A DNA stretch of 64,000 nucleotides from Synchiropus splendidus. Its lineage: Eukaryota; Chordata; Actinopteri; Syngnathiformes; Callionymidae. The translations under genes and the position numbers were made by a program. The DNA is taken from assembly GCF_027744825.2 (NCBI RefSeq), contig NC_071342.1, forward strand, positions 19,998,001 through 20,062,000, written 5' to 3'. Below, one piece after another: positions 9,744 through 22,262 of this stretch. Under the pieces are notes generated by a model that saw only the letters and a program-made list of their open reading frames with translations, was not told where the DNA came from and did no database searches. Each line of letters opens with the position of its first letter. Position 1 is the first letter of the stretch.

Positions 9744-12700
9744 TCCTTGTCGGAGCCCCCACCATGCCAAAGACTGTCTGCACTGCAGAGCTAACAGAGC
9801 TAACGGCTAACCTGACGTCTCACTTCAAAACTCTCTCTCATGGACTGTCAAAGTTTGCTTTGTGGTATAAAATTTGGGGAAAAACTAAATAAACCACAAA
9901 ATAAATGCGCTCCAAAATGTGAAGAGAGAAAGAATCATTGTTTTTATGAAGCAAGTTCAGGCGAAGAAGCTAAGGGTTTGTCTGGAAACTCAAAACTACA
10001 ATAAAGTCACGCAAAAGAGAAGTGATAAAATCCAAACAGTTATTTAAGTAAAGAAATAAATCATGATATACGTTGCCATTTTCCCGCCCCTTTCTGGACA
10101 CATTTAAGACAAATACATTTTCTGCAATTTGTTTTTGCAAATAGCCTGGAAAAATAAGTGTCAGTGTCAGTAGCTACAGTTTTTCACAAATGAATAGGGA
10201 TTTTCTACAGGACTTTAAGCACAAGTGCACTTTGGCCAAGTTCCTTTGGTGGTGAGTCTCTGGATTTTTTCAATGAACCAAGGCTGCCATGGCTAGAAAA
10301 CGGTTGAAAAACCTGCTGTAATGAACACACTGAATGCACTTTAAGAAGATTGAGCGCTTCACTGCAGTAGCCTGAGATCCGACCATGAAAACAGAGACAT
10401 GGTTGAGCTGTTGTTCGGAGTTAGTCTTATCATTTGAACCTTTACTGAATTAGGCTTAAAAGTCTCACTGAGACTAAAGTTTTAAGAGACACGAGACACT
10501 CTTCTCCCAAAAAAAAAACTTAGTTTTGGAGAGTGATATAAGCTTTTATTGAGATAATTTACTCTAATTCTTATATTAATACTTAATATATTTATTAATA
10601 CAATTTTTCATTTGCAAATTCAGAATATATATAGATAAGATTGTGTAAGTAAGTATAGGACATTTTTCAGAGATGAATCAATGTTCACTGTCACCTGGTG
10701 AAGAGGTCACGCTGTGTGCTGAGGGGCAGGATGCCCTGTCGTGCGTGTGACCGGCAGCACCATCATGAGTCAGGGTTCAGTCAGCAGATAAAGAACTGTA
10801 TCACGAAAGATGACAGAAGAACAGCTGATGCTGACTTGCCTTGACTGTTGATCAACAGCAACAGAGAGACAGTTTGAACATGACGTCACGTTTGAAATAG
10901 CTCAGTTTTTTTAAAAATACAACTATTAAATGTGTGATTGTGAAACTGCGACATCATTGTGCAGATCGTCTTGGAAAAAGCCTGGCGTGACATTGTGAAA
11001 GTGCAGATGGGAGTGAGCCGTTGGGGTGATTGACAGCGCCGAGGTGTTGGCTGGTGACACGCGCTCTTTTCAAGTTGTCGAGTCCCACTGTTGGCACGGC
11101 GAGGAACAGATGGCGGATGCCTGCTCCACTGTGACCGCCGCAGCTGACTCTGGTCTCCACGTCAGGGAGGAGCGCGGCCGACACGGCGTGTCACCTGCAG
11201 AAGCTTCCAGATGGCCCCAGAAGTCATAGCTGTGAATGGATTGTTGGTGTCAGAACCAGTTGCCTTTCACTGAACGATCAAGTCCGTCTCAAATCTCCAC
11301 GACTGCAAGTGAAAAAGAGCTGACAAAGCCAGGCTGGGAGTCGACACCCGAGTCACCACCCTGCAGAGCACCCCTCACCTCCAGCTCAGCGAAGTGAAAG
11401 TGCATATGACTCATAAGGCCTGTGGCCATCTTTTCTTCAGTTGTCATGAGAGTACATTCCTCATGCTGAATCATCAGTTTTGAAACAGAAGCTTTATCAA
11501 TAGAAGCAATGGATCAGATTAGTCACCTGGCAGCGTTTTTAATAGTGTGAACTCAGAGTTGGTCCCATAAATGACTCATCTTTCACTAGCTTCGACTGAG
11601 GATTTAACCTTACTGGAACGAAAGGTTGCTTAAACCTTGAGCTCTCTCCTTCATCTTCCATGAAAATATGTTTTATTTTGGTGATAAAAAGGACGACCTG
11701 GATCCAAGCTGGCTGCTGACACTCACCTCGAGCCAGACACTACAGCGAGACTCACCGTCTCACGAGCTGGAGGATCACATCACCTTCACGTTGATTGACG
11801 GATTGTGTGACACAGTTTACATCTAGTGAATACGTGCATCCTCAGCCTCGGGGAGTTGGAAACGGCTCCAAAGGTTTCTGCTTTCAACTCTGACTGAATG
11901 GCTTATGTCATCTCATAACTGGATCAAGCAGCCTTTGTCTCCACGGTGATGGAGACAAGCGTGCAACTGGATCCCATCACCAACTGCTTAGCAGCAAGAA
12001 CTCAGAAGCAACTGGCTCCTTTACTCACGTCACATTCCACAGGTGGGTCTTTCTCAGGATCCCTGATGCTGATAGCGCCCCTCCTGACAGACATCCCTCT
12101 CCGGACACGTCTTTTATCCCACCTGGCTGGGCGGAACAGAACCTCGGACCGGTCCCACAGAGATGCTTTGTTGTCAGTGGGGCAGCAGACAACAAAGAGC
12201 TTGTTATTGTCAGGAAACTAGCTGGGTACACCTGCGAGGCTCTCGGGCATGTGGGCCGAGCTGCTGGCTCTGATGAAGAGGATCAAAACGTTGGCTGGCC
12301 CCAGCCCTCATAACAGGGAATAGAGAATAGTTAAACATTTTAGTGGAGTCAAATGCCAGTCATTCGTTCACAAGTCAAGTCTTCACCTCCACCAAACACT
12401 GCAACTTCCCAGGACAAGTGCTGCTTTTCCTCTTGCTATCTCAATACAGGCCCCATTGGAAGATAGTTATCGGCTGAAATACAGTAGGAGCAGTTCAACT
12501 GTTCCTCTCCCAGCGCAGCTGCAGCACAGTTCCACCACAGTTCCTGCACAGTTCCTGCACAGTTCCATTCGACTTCCAGTAGAGTTCCTACACAGTTGTA
12601 TGATGGATTTAAAATGCATTTTCTATTTTTTTAACTCATCTATTTGAACTGGAAGTTTGATTTCCAACACACTATTGATGTTAATAAGTTTTACATATTT

Positions 12701-15007
12701 TAAAGTTAAATTATAAAAGAACGTTTTTTGTAAATGTAAGCAAATGATGTCTGATTTTTTTTTTTTTTACCCTGAATCAATATCAGATTTATTTTGTGCA
12801 ATTTTAAATGTCTTCCGTTTTAATTTAAAACACGTCACATTGAATTGACAACATTTATTTATTTTAGAGAAAAACAATATTCAATTTCACTTATTATTCA
12901 TGAACACAGATGTACACGTGTTTTTTCCCCATTTTTTAAAATATATTTTTTACTCAATCATCAAACACTACATAATCACATTTTTATTTTATTCTGTGAA
13001 GCGAATTGTGAATTATGTGACAAAAAAAGAAACAACAGTACATCGAACTTCAAACTAAAGACTTAAATAAATAACAAACAAATAATAAAAATGCAAATTA
13101 AAAAAATGTATGTATCAATTTATGCTGAGTCACAAATAGAAGCCTGCGCTCGCAGACATGTCATGAGAAACATAATCCAGGGCCCAGATTGAGCAATAGA
13201 ATCAGGCAGTCACCTTTGCTGCAAGCTGCTGTTTTCCCTGCGAGCAGGTGGAGTGACTCACATTATTCCTGGAATCTCAGCGTGGCTCAGGTCGTCGCTG
13301 GTACCAGCCATTACAGAACCCAGTACGTCACCACAGCTTTACTCACCAGCCCGTTCTTTCCTCATGGAAAATGATTTATCTGGAACTGTTATTTTTACTG
13401 CAGCAGGAGGACAGGAAGGACTTCTGGTGAATCATGTCTTGATTTTTAGCCACTGCTTTTTATTATAATTATTTTTAAATCAACAGAATTTACACTTCGG
13501 CTCTAAACATGCTCGATTAACAAGGATATTTCTATCATCCCAAATCTCCATCGGGAAGTGTTCCACACTCAGAGAAGCCCAGGAAGCTTTAAATGTTTGG
13601 GTAAATAGAAACACACAGACACATTGGCACCACATTGTTGTTGGGCTGCTGGTCAACAGTGCAAAGACAATATCAGCCTAAAAATAAAAGTCTGGTGGAA
13701 TCACAGGTAGATTCCAGCAGATCAGCCGGTTCCTGCGGATGTTCGTTCGCTGCACTCATTACAGCAAAAGTTTACATTCCCTAAGCAAAAACATTTTTAT
13801 TCAAGTGTACTATGACTGTATTTTTGTGATACGACAACTGTCAACAAGTTTAGTAGTTTAGTATACATGTATACTTACCCCTAGCCGACAGGTTTTGGGC
13901 TGTACTATGAGTGTAGCCCACTGTGTGTATATGTCCAGGAAGTGAACCCCACGTTCACAATTTTCCCCTTTAAATAATGGGATATTTCAAAGATCATTGA
14001 ATTACTACTAGTAAATGGTCTGGACTATACTTATACTCAAGTGTATTCAACTAGACTAGACTCAAGTATACTTCATAAAATGAGCTTCAAGTATATGAGT
14101 GTTTACCAAGGGAAGCTGGTATCTGAGAGGTGTGAAAGATCATTTTATATGAACCTCTGTGCTCGATCATGAACCTTTCAGCTGTCACGAGTCGATGATC
14201 GGAGGATTTACGTTCAAGCTGCGGTGGAGAGAGAATCGAAGTAAACATTGGCATCGATTAGCAACCGGCAAACACAGGACAACAGAGGTTTGTCACGACG
14301 TGCTGAAGAAAGTGCTGAATTCTGCGCACACATGTTAACGGCCTTACACAACACGTCGAGGAGCTGTCAGTGGCACCGGTGCCTCATGAGCGGAGCACTT
14401 GCGTCAGCTGACCTGAAGGTGGAGGCGTGGCCTGATGGTGTCGAAGTGAGCAAAGACGTCGGTGGCTAAGACAGTAGACGAGAAACAATAAGTAAAGCCA
14501 TGAAGTACAATTGTGCAGGTTTGTTGTTCTATGTTAATAGTAATAATTTTGCACTATATTATATTATATATATATATATATTTTTTTTTTAACCAAAGTA
14601 GCAGCTTGTCACTGAAGCACATTACATCAGATTAACTTTGTGACTTTCCATTACTTTAAACTTACCTTCATTTAGATTCTAAAATTAACTGGCACAATAT
14701 ACTGAAATAAACATACAAAAGGTTGCTTTTTGTATTAGCAGAATGACAACAAAAGAGGTTTCAGCTAACAATAAACACATGACATGTTGACCACATTGAT
14801 CCGCAAGAATTTCATTTGTTTCTGGCAAGTTTTTCCACAATATTCTAACTGGACAACCACAAACAAAGGACCAAATGAGCAAGTGTGAAGAGGGTGGCCA
14901 CCAACAGACTATACTCCGTTGAAGCAAGTCAATATTATGACATACAAACAATGATACATCCAGCACATGATTTGACAGTTTATGAAGAGTCACAACATGA
15001 CTATATG

Positions 15008-15538
15008 GCAAAGTGCGGCTCGGGGGCCACATGCGGCCCTTTACCTGTGTTTTGTGGCCTGGGTCCTGAGGTCAGACAAAAAATTATACGACTGAGAAGT
15101 TGTAATTTTTCTGTCGTTTCTGTTTCAGCCAGTACTGGTTCAACAGCAAATACTACACATTCATGGCTATGTTTTTGTTTCTTGTTTTCATTTATTAGTA
15201 GTATAGTACTGAAGACTTCAGTAGTGTTTAGTAGTTTGAAAGTAAATAGTCTAATAGTATGATAGTATTTTCCTCAAAATTCGTTGAAAGAAAATGAAAA
15301 GAAAAAAATTGAAATATAATATTATAATATAATTAAAATATATATATACTGTAAAATGTAAATATGGTTTCACGCCATATTTACACTTCCATTGAATATT
15401 TAATGGTTCATTCCATCCACGTTACTTAAGATTTTCGCGTTTCATCGCTTTTCTTTTGGCACGATGGCCGCTCACAACAGTCACAGTTTACAAAGTGGCC
15501 CTTTAGAAAATGTAACTGCCCACCTCTGCTGTATGGTC
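15008..15538. mobile_element. Degenerate hAT-type non-autonomous element
   Basis: The left side reads GGCAAAGTGCGGCTCGGGGG and the right side ends ACTGCCCACCTCTG, the form of a hAT terminal inverted repeat (CAGAGGTGGGC...). The extreme left end is eroded, so no clear target duplication remains. No transposase frame is present. Confidence 0.5.
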
Positions 15539-16703
15539 ATTTAAATATTGGGCAGAGAGATGCACACGCGGAAACATGGCGCCTCTGGCGGCTCAAAACA
15601 CTTCACCAGATCAAGTAAATGTCAGATTCTAACACATCACTGATCTATAACAGGCCAACATTGTGTTGAAGTCCGTCATCATTGAGTCTGATCATGGGAT
15701 GCATTTCTTCATCACCACTATAGTTAGCAATAATAACATAACGTTATTTTTGGCTCGCTGCTAATCTAATCATCCAGGCGTCTCGGTCTGACTAGAAAAA
15801 TCTGTGCGTGTTGCGAGTTGCCAGCTCTTCAGCTGGTGACGTAAATGTGGTGAAATGACAGTTTAATTGCGTTGCGAAAAGGGGGGCAGTGCAGAAACAA
15901 ACACAAGCGAGGACGACGGAGCCTTGAGTCAGATGTAGCGCTGATGTTCAAGGACTGGAGCGAGAGGAGCTAGAAAATGATTCAAATGATGCAGAACATT
16001 GCAGGAGGGGAAAGCAAAACAGACGCGGCTGTGGCAGCAGCGGCCTGAGACAGGTGTTTCCAGATGTGCCGCCGAAGGTCGAGGCTTCTAAAATAGACAA
16101 GATGACTTCCCAGAAACATGTGGCCGGTGCGGACGGGAAAGATCCCGCAGACACCAAGAGCGCTTCTTTAGTTCCAGAGTACAAGGTCAGCAGATTCAGG
16201 GATGTAGTGGGTGGGAGTATTTTGGCAGGTGCTTCAGGACTCACGCCAGAAATGAAAGCTTTGGTGGAAACTGCACAATTCTCACACGCAGGAGAGAGAG
16301 AGCTAAACGTCGATACTGGCACTTCAACATTTCGGTGTAGAAGCTAACAGTTATTGGGGCTCTACAAACAGTGTGGAGAAACCACATGTCGAGTCAGATC
16401 CTCCCAGTGTCTTGGGTTTGGGAGGGTGAGTTTTGTTGTCACCTTCCTCCTCTTGTCACTACAGAACAGGACCATAGATGACAGCAGGGACTGTCTCTCA
16501 GAGATTGACTCACAGTCGGACCATTTCACGGCTTCCCAAGAGAGGACTTATGTGAGTGTTGAACTGAGACGGGCCCTGGAGGCAGACCGAGGCCCCGAAA
16601 ACAAAATAATGCCGGGGAGCAGTTGCGTAGTCTCTCTGAAAGTCCCACCAAATAAACAGTGCTCTCATTTTAAAAACAATGCAGTCGAGTTGTAGCTGTA
16701 GTG

Positions 16704-17029
16704 CAGGGATGGGCAACTAAATCTCCTTTAGGGCCACAGTATAAACCGTGACTGTTGTGAGGGCCCACCATGCCAGAAGCAAGACAGCGATGATGACAAA
16801 CCATGATGGGAAAAATACAAAAATATACACTTCAGTAACAAGAGAAAAATAGACCTAAGCAGATAACAGGATGTTATAAGAGTAAATATAACTTGAAACA
16901 AGTAAGAAATATTTCATTTAAGATGCATTTTATTTCACTATAAATCATAATGGAACTATAGACCATATATATCCCCCTTTTTTAATCTTGCTGAGACGTT
17001 TGGTCTATAGTTCTATTATGATTTAGAAG

Positions 17030-17119
<90 letters not shown>

Positions 17120-17309
17120 CTATTTTAATATATATATATATATATTTCTATTTTCTTTCAATGTATTTTGAGGAATACATAGAAGCAGGACAAAGAAACT
17201 GTGAGAAAAATCAGTTTTAGTCTGACGTCATGAGGGCCACAAAAATACCAAAGGTCATATGCAGCAAAGGGCTGCATATGACCCCTGGGCCGCACTTTGC
17301 CCAGGTCTG
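16704..17309. mobile_element. Non-autonomous hAT element with 8-bp target duplication
   Basis: The 606-bp stretch starts CAGGGATGGGCAAC and ends TTTGCCCAGGTCTG, imperfect inverted ends typical of hAT (Charlie-like) elements. It is flanked by a perfect 8-bp direct duplication CTGTAGTG (16696-16703 and 17310-17317), the length hAT transposases make. Inside are an inverted repeat (about 16938-17030) and a long (TA)n tract. There is no coding capacity. Confidence 0.85.
17033..17117. repeat. (TA)n microsatellite
   Basis: An uninterrupted TA run of about 85 bp inside the hAT element, followed by a second short TA block at about 17130-17145. Confidence 0.95.
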
Positions 17310-18844
17310 CTGTAGTGTCCCCTACCAGACCAAGCTTCATATTTCAGTTTAATATTTCAGAATAAGTGGAAAACTCAGATCAAAATGACGCAAGGTTTTG
17401 AAGGTTGTCACCAGCAGCACTGTCTCCCGTGGGTCTTCCAGTTAATCTTGCTACCTTAACTGTTGGTCTGATCTCCCAGATACTTAATAGCGACTTCTGA
17501 GAGATTCATCGTCAGATACTGCAGCGCGCCACAAACCCTCCCCTCCCTCGCCCGATCTTTTCGTGAGAAGCGGCTGCAGCGCGCAGACGCCGGGGCAGCC
17601 GCCACACGTGGAGACTGAGCTGCAGCAGTGATCCACCGACAGCTCAGTCGTCTGCCATGTGGACGCGGCGGGCGAGGATGCGCGCGGCTCTTTGCGCTCG
17701 CGTCTTTAGCAGAATACACTGTTGCGATGCGCGTTTGCGTGTGTGTCAGTCAAAGAGCTCAACCTCGCTCGTCCAGTTTGGTTTCATGACACACGCTCAG
17801 TCGCTGGAATGCTGACTACAAAGAATGCTGATGGGGGGAAAAGAGGCTTTGACTTGCACGGCGGACTTTTATGAATGAAGGAGGCGCTGATGCGTACCAT
17901 TCACAAATCCACCTGAATCACACGAGGAGCTCAGGGGGTGTAAGCTGCTGCAGCTCGTGAACGCCAGCGTGAGACGCCGGTCAGAGGCGAGCGATTTATT
18001 CTGTTGCAAAAGTCGCCGCTTCTGCTGCTCTGCTCCCTCGAGTGCGCACTTCTCATGTCGGGTCATTTTGAGGCCGGTCCATTGCAAAAACATATGCCAA
18101 AATATATGTGGTGTCTTTAAAAGATTCTGGAGTAAAAATGTCTTTAATTACAAAATTGCTGTTCCATTGAAATTGAACCGAACATGAATCCAAAATTCTC
18201 ATTTCCTGACCTCATTTTCATTCATTCACTACTGTATTTACCCTCGGTTTACAGTACTTTATTTTCTTTCTTTCTTTATTTAATTTTTATTCACATAACT
18301 GCACAAAATGTTTATTTTTTTCCATAACGCCCCACAACACTAGCATGTTCTGACAATTACAAACACATTGTTTCTAAAAAAAATAATAATAATAATTAAA
18401 TTAAAAAAGCGGATGACGTTGAACCAAGCTCCAGGTTCTCACAGAAATCAATATGATTTATTTTCTCTTTTATGGAGTTGGTCTAGAAAGGGGTCTAGAA
18501 AGCTTAAAGCAGACAGAACAATTAAAAAGGAAAAAATACAATGGGAAGACATTCCATTTTAGGACAGGAAAACACACATTATGTTTCAAACAGAGTGTGT
18601 ATTGTCTCTCATGCAAAAGCAGACACATGGGTCCCAATAAAAAAGGATAGTGTTATAGTGATTTATTATTATTAAAAAAAACAAAAAAAATTTAATATAT
18701 ATAGACTAGTATTTATCTAATATTTATTTATGGACATATTGTATTGTTTTTGGAAGCCGGAGGCCTCAGACCGAAATTTCGTTTCCATAATATAGTGATA
18801 TGTTTTTGTGCAATGACAATAAAGAAAGTCTAAGTCTAATTGTA

Positions 18845-18976
<132 letters not shown>

Positions 18977-20607
18977 TATGAGTGGTTTGGTGGAGGTCTG
19001 TTGGTGACAATAGTGGTGGAATGCTGCATGTTGAACACAAAGTCCCATTTAAATGTGACACCTTTCCTCCGGTGAGGCCTGGGAAGCCAGCTAGCTAGTG
19101 ACGAAGCAGACAAACTCCAAGCCTTAAGTTTCAGTTCACTGTCAGACAGTCGTACCAGCCGCCTCAGACACAGGCTGTTACTCTCCCACCTCGATGCTAT
19201 TTAGATGTGAGTCCAAGCTAAACACAGAGATGGAGCGTGAGCTACATGAGCAGAGTATCTGAGAGACAAAAGTAATCCAGAGTGACAGGACCGCCTCTTG
19301 CCTCCTCACCAGAGAGGCGAAACCATGACAGCAGCGCTCACCACGTCAGCAAAACAAAACACTTCTCAGCACCTTGGAAACCTCAACACATAAAAGATAC
19401 ACCGGGAAAAAAAAAAAAAAAAAAAATCAAATCCCGGTGACACACTCTCAAACCAGTCTGAGAGTTTGCAGAGATGTTCTCCAAAAAGTGGCTGAATGAA
19501 ACAGCTTGAGTTCGAGGTCACCCTGTCAATCAAGAGAGGACAAGCACCCGAGCGTCGCCGCGATCTAATTAGAGTTTAGTTAGTGAGTTATTAGAGCATG
19601 TCTGTGCCGCGCTGCGAACCGCCTGACACACCCAAACGGTGGCTGAGAACCGCCACCTCCATTCTTCTAACCCAATTACAAACACCAACATTTACTTTGG
19701 CAAGGTCAGCGACAACAAGAAGGATATTCTTATTCAACCTCGCAGACGGAATTATGTCATTAACCTTGTTAACATTGTCAACCGCCGCTGACCCCCACTC
19801 TCCCACACCCCCAACTCCTCTCATTGTCCCAGTCCGCTCGGTGACATCTTCATCCGCTGCAGGTCAGGGAGCTGTGACATTCTGACAATGTTATGGCAAC
19901 ATGATGAGAACGTCATGCTTCAGGGATCCGCCTCAACGGAGCCATTCAGGGTCTGAGTGTGCGGGAGATTTGACTGAGGGATCAGCTGGTCCTCCTGCAC
20001 ACTTGTTCGGGGCCATTGTACGCAAGGAATTAGAAAGAAAAATACTTCAGGGATAAAATAAAAACTATCAGCGCAACGTTCATTGAACACAATGTCAGCA
20101 TTTAAACATTAAGTCACAGACCACCTTAAACCAAGAGTCATGGATTTTGGGGTGAAAAAGACAACAAATGCATTTGGAGCTGGGTCACGGAGTGAAGTGG
20201 TCCTGGTCCTTCTTTGCATGTTTTTTATTCTTTTTCAACCAATGCAAGCTTGAGCACCAGCAACATCACTGAGAAAAACGGTGGCTTTTATTTTTTCGGA
20301 CCAAGGTCAATTTATTTCCTGAAGTTTCCCCTGGGACAACCACACATCCGACCAATCAAAACACACATTGTTGACGCGTCACATAGCAAAACAAAACGCC
20401 ACAACATGGCGGAGCCCTAGATTCTGTTTGTTTGCTTAGTCTTTATTAAAATATATAGCTTTTAACAGCATAAATAAAAGTGAAACATGGTAGAAATACT
20501 GAAGGGTCGGATTGGACGCGTTCTCGAAACCAAAAACAGACAAAAAATGCAGATACAGTCATTTCAGCCGGCATTGGACCTGATACCCTCGAGGGTGATA
20601 CCAATAA

Positions 20608-20680
20608 CCATCCTGAGTTGAAGGTCAGATCCGTCCTGAGTTGAAGGTCAGAACCATCCTGAGTTGAAGGTCAGATCCAT
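20608..20680 (+). repeat. Short 23-bp tandem repeat, about three copies
   Basis: Three consecutive units of CCATCCTGAGTTGAAGGTCA plus GAT, with one or two changes between units. It is a minisatellite, with no spacer structure that would suggest CRISPR. Confidence 0.85.
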
Positions 20681-22070
20681 CAGTCAATCTCAAGCGCCAT
20701 CAATTCCTCGCTCAAGAACAAGAAGTTACTTGAACGGCACCACCTGAGTGTAAGAAAGGGTTTCATGGAGGACTGGATCTGACCAAGTTCACCGCACCTC
20801 TTCATCTTCCAGTGGCTGAAATGGGCCCTCACCTCTTTCAAAACAGAAGGACCGACCTTAAGAGTCCAGTCAAGACAAGACCAGAAGTGTTATGAGAAAA
20901 CTCCGAGAGACAGAGTTTTACATTATACTACGCTTCAGTTCATACATCCAGAGATGTTATCCAATGCTCAATAGAAGAACATCTTGTACCCTCATGTTCA
21001 GCTGCCTGCTTCAAGAGCAGCAGCCCAGCTTTAGCGTGAGCGTGTGTGTATATGTTGTTGCTGTTTTCAGTCCAGATGATAAGGTTTTTCCCTGCTGCAT
21101 TGCTCCCTCTGTCTCCTCCACCCTTCCTTCTCTCAATAGAATGAACTCCTCTGGGACCCTATTTCTGTCAGGGGGTTTTATCTCGGAAGGGTGGGAGAGA
21201 GGAAACATTACTGCCGTTGCACATCACTCCATTTTGTTTATTTCCTTTGTGTCTTCAAGCCAAATGTTCATGACGTTTTTAGATGACACTGATAAAATGG
21301 AGACAATATTTTCAGCTGAGCAATACTAAAGCGCACGTACAAACATTTTTACTAGATAACATGACAAACAAACCTTTAGATGATTATTGAATAAAAGAGT
21401 CCAGTGATATGTGTTTGGTAATAATTGAAAATAAGAAAATACTAGTTATAATATAAGTGAATTTTAAACCGAATGTGAATTATTACTGAAATAAATATGA
21501 CAATGCATAGAATAATAATATTTTAAGAGCAACTTGAGACTGAAATGAAAAAGGAATATACACTATTGAATTTGTGAAATGGATTCAAAATTAATTTTCA
21601 ACAGAAAATAATCCTTATTTGCACAATGCTGAAGAATATTCATACATTTCCATAGTGAATAGAAATGTTTTAAAAATAATATTCATCATCAATAATAATC
21701 CAAACGACCTACATTATTGATAATTCATTATTTTCTCCTAAGGAAATGTCCAATTTTATTTCCATTATATTTGTACACAACTCGATTTTTATCTTTTTTT
21801 TTTTTTTTTAAAGAACAACAAACAGAAATGAAATACAGTTCGGCATCTCATTACATAACAGTTATAGCTGTTATATTTAATCACTGATAACATATTTTGG
21901 TTCTCTACACTTACTTTTAATGTCAGATTTAGAAGCTATGGTCTAAATTTAGATGGTTCATTATTTTGTGTGATACTCAGAAATGTAAGAACAACAGAGA
22001 CATTTACAGGGAGTCAACAATAAAGCTGACCTGACAGCATCAGTCTGGTTATGTTATATATATTATATCA

Positions 22071-22262
22071 CTGCAGGTAACAGTTGGAACTGCCAGGCAG
22101 AAGGTGGAGAGGAAGACCAAAGAGGAGATTGGTGGAGGTGGTGAAGGAGGACATGAGGTTTGTAGCTTTGAGAGAAGAGGAAGCAGAGGACAGGGTGAGA
22201 TGGAGGAAGATGATCCACTGTGGCCACCTCTGAAGGGAGAAGCCGAAAGAAGAAGAAGAAGG
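22071..22262 (+). mobile_element. LINE 3'-end fragment
   Basis: The stretch resembles the C-terminal end of a teleost non-LTR retrotransposon reverse transcriptase ORF, with degenerate coding for KVERKTKEE and the words GGAGGAAGATGATCCACTGTGG. A short tail, TGAAGGGAGAAGCCGAAAG, follows and runs into an AAG microsatellite. That structure is how several fish LINEs end. It is truncated at the 5' side. Confidence 0.65.

Larger units (their letters stand above)
6768..16695. other. Gene-free intergenic stretch
   Basis: No exon with a recognisable product was found on either strand. What it holds: an old dispersed repeat pair (about 7199-7310 and 10516-10612), a GGGA tract (9720-9743), short tandem repeats of a CACAGTTCC word around 12519-12600, a hAT relic (15008-15538), AT-rich blocks near 12.7-13.1 kb, and only short chance open frames. 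Confidence 0.5.

Noticed and set aside
16054..16347. 97-codon open frame as a gene
   Set aside because: No family resemblance, no splice or promoter context, and composition similar to the surroundings.
20608..20680. CRISPR-like repeat array
   Set aside because: Units are contiguous without spacers and the genome is vertebrate; it is a minisatellite.
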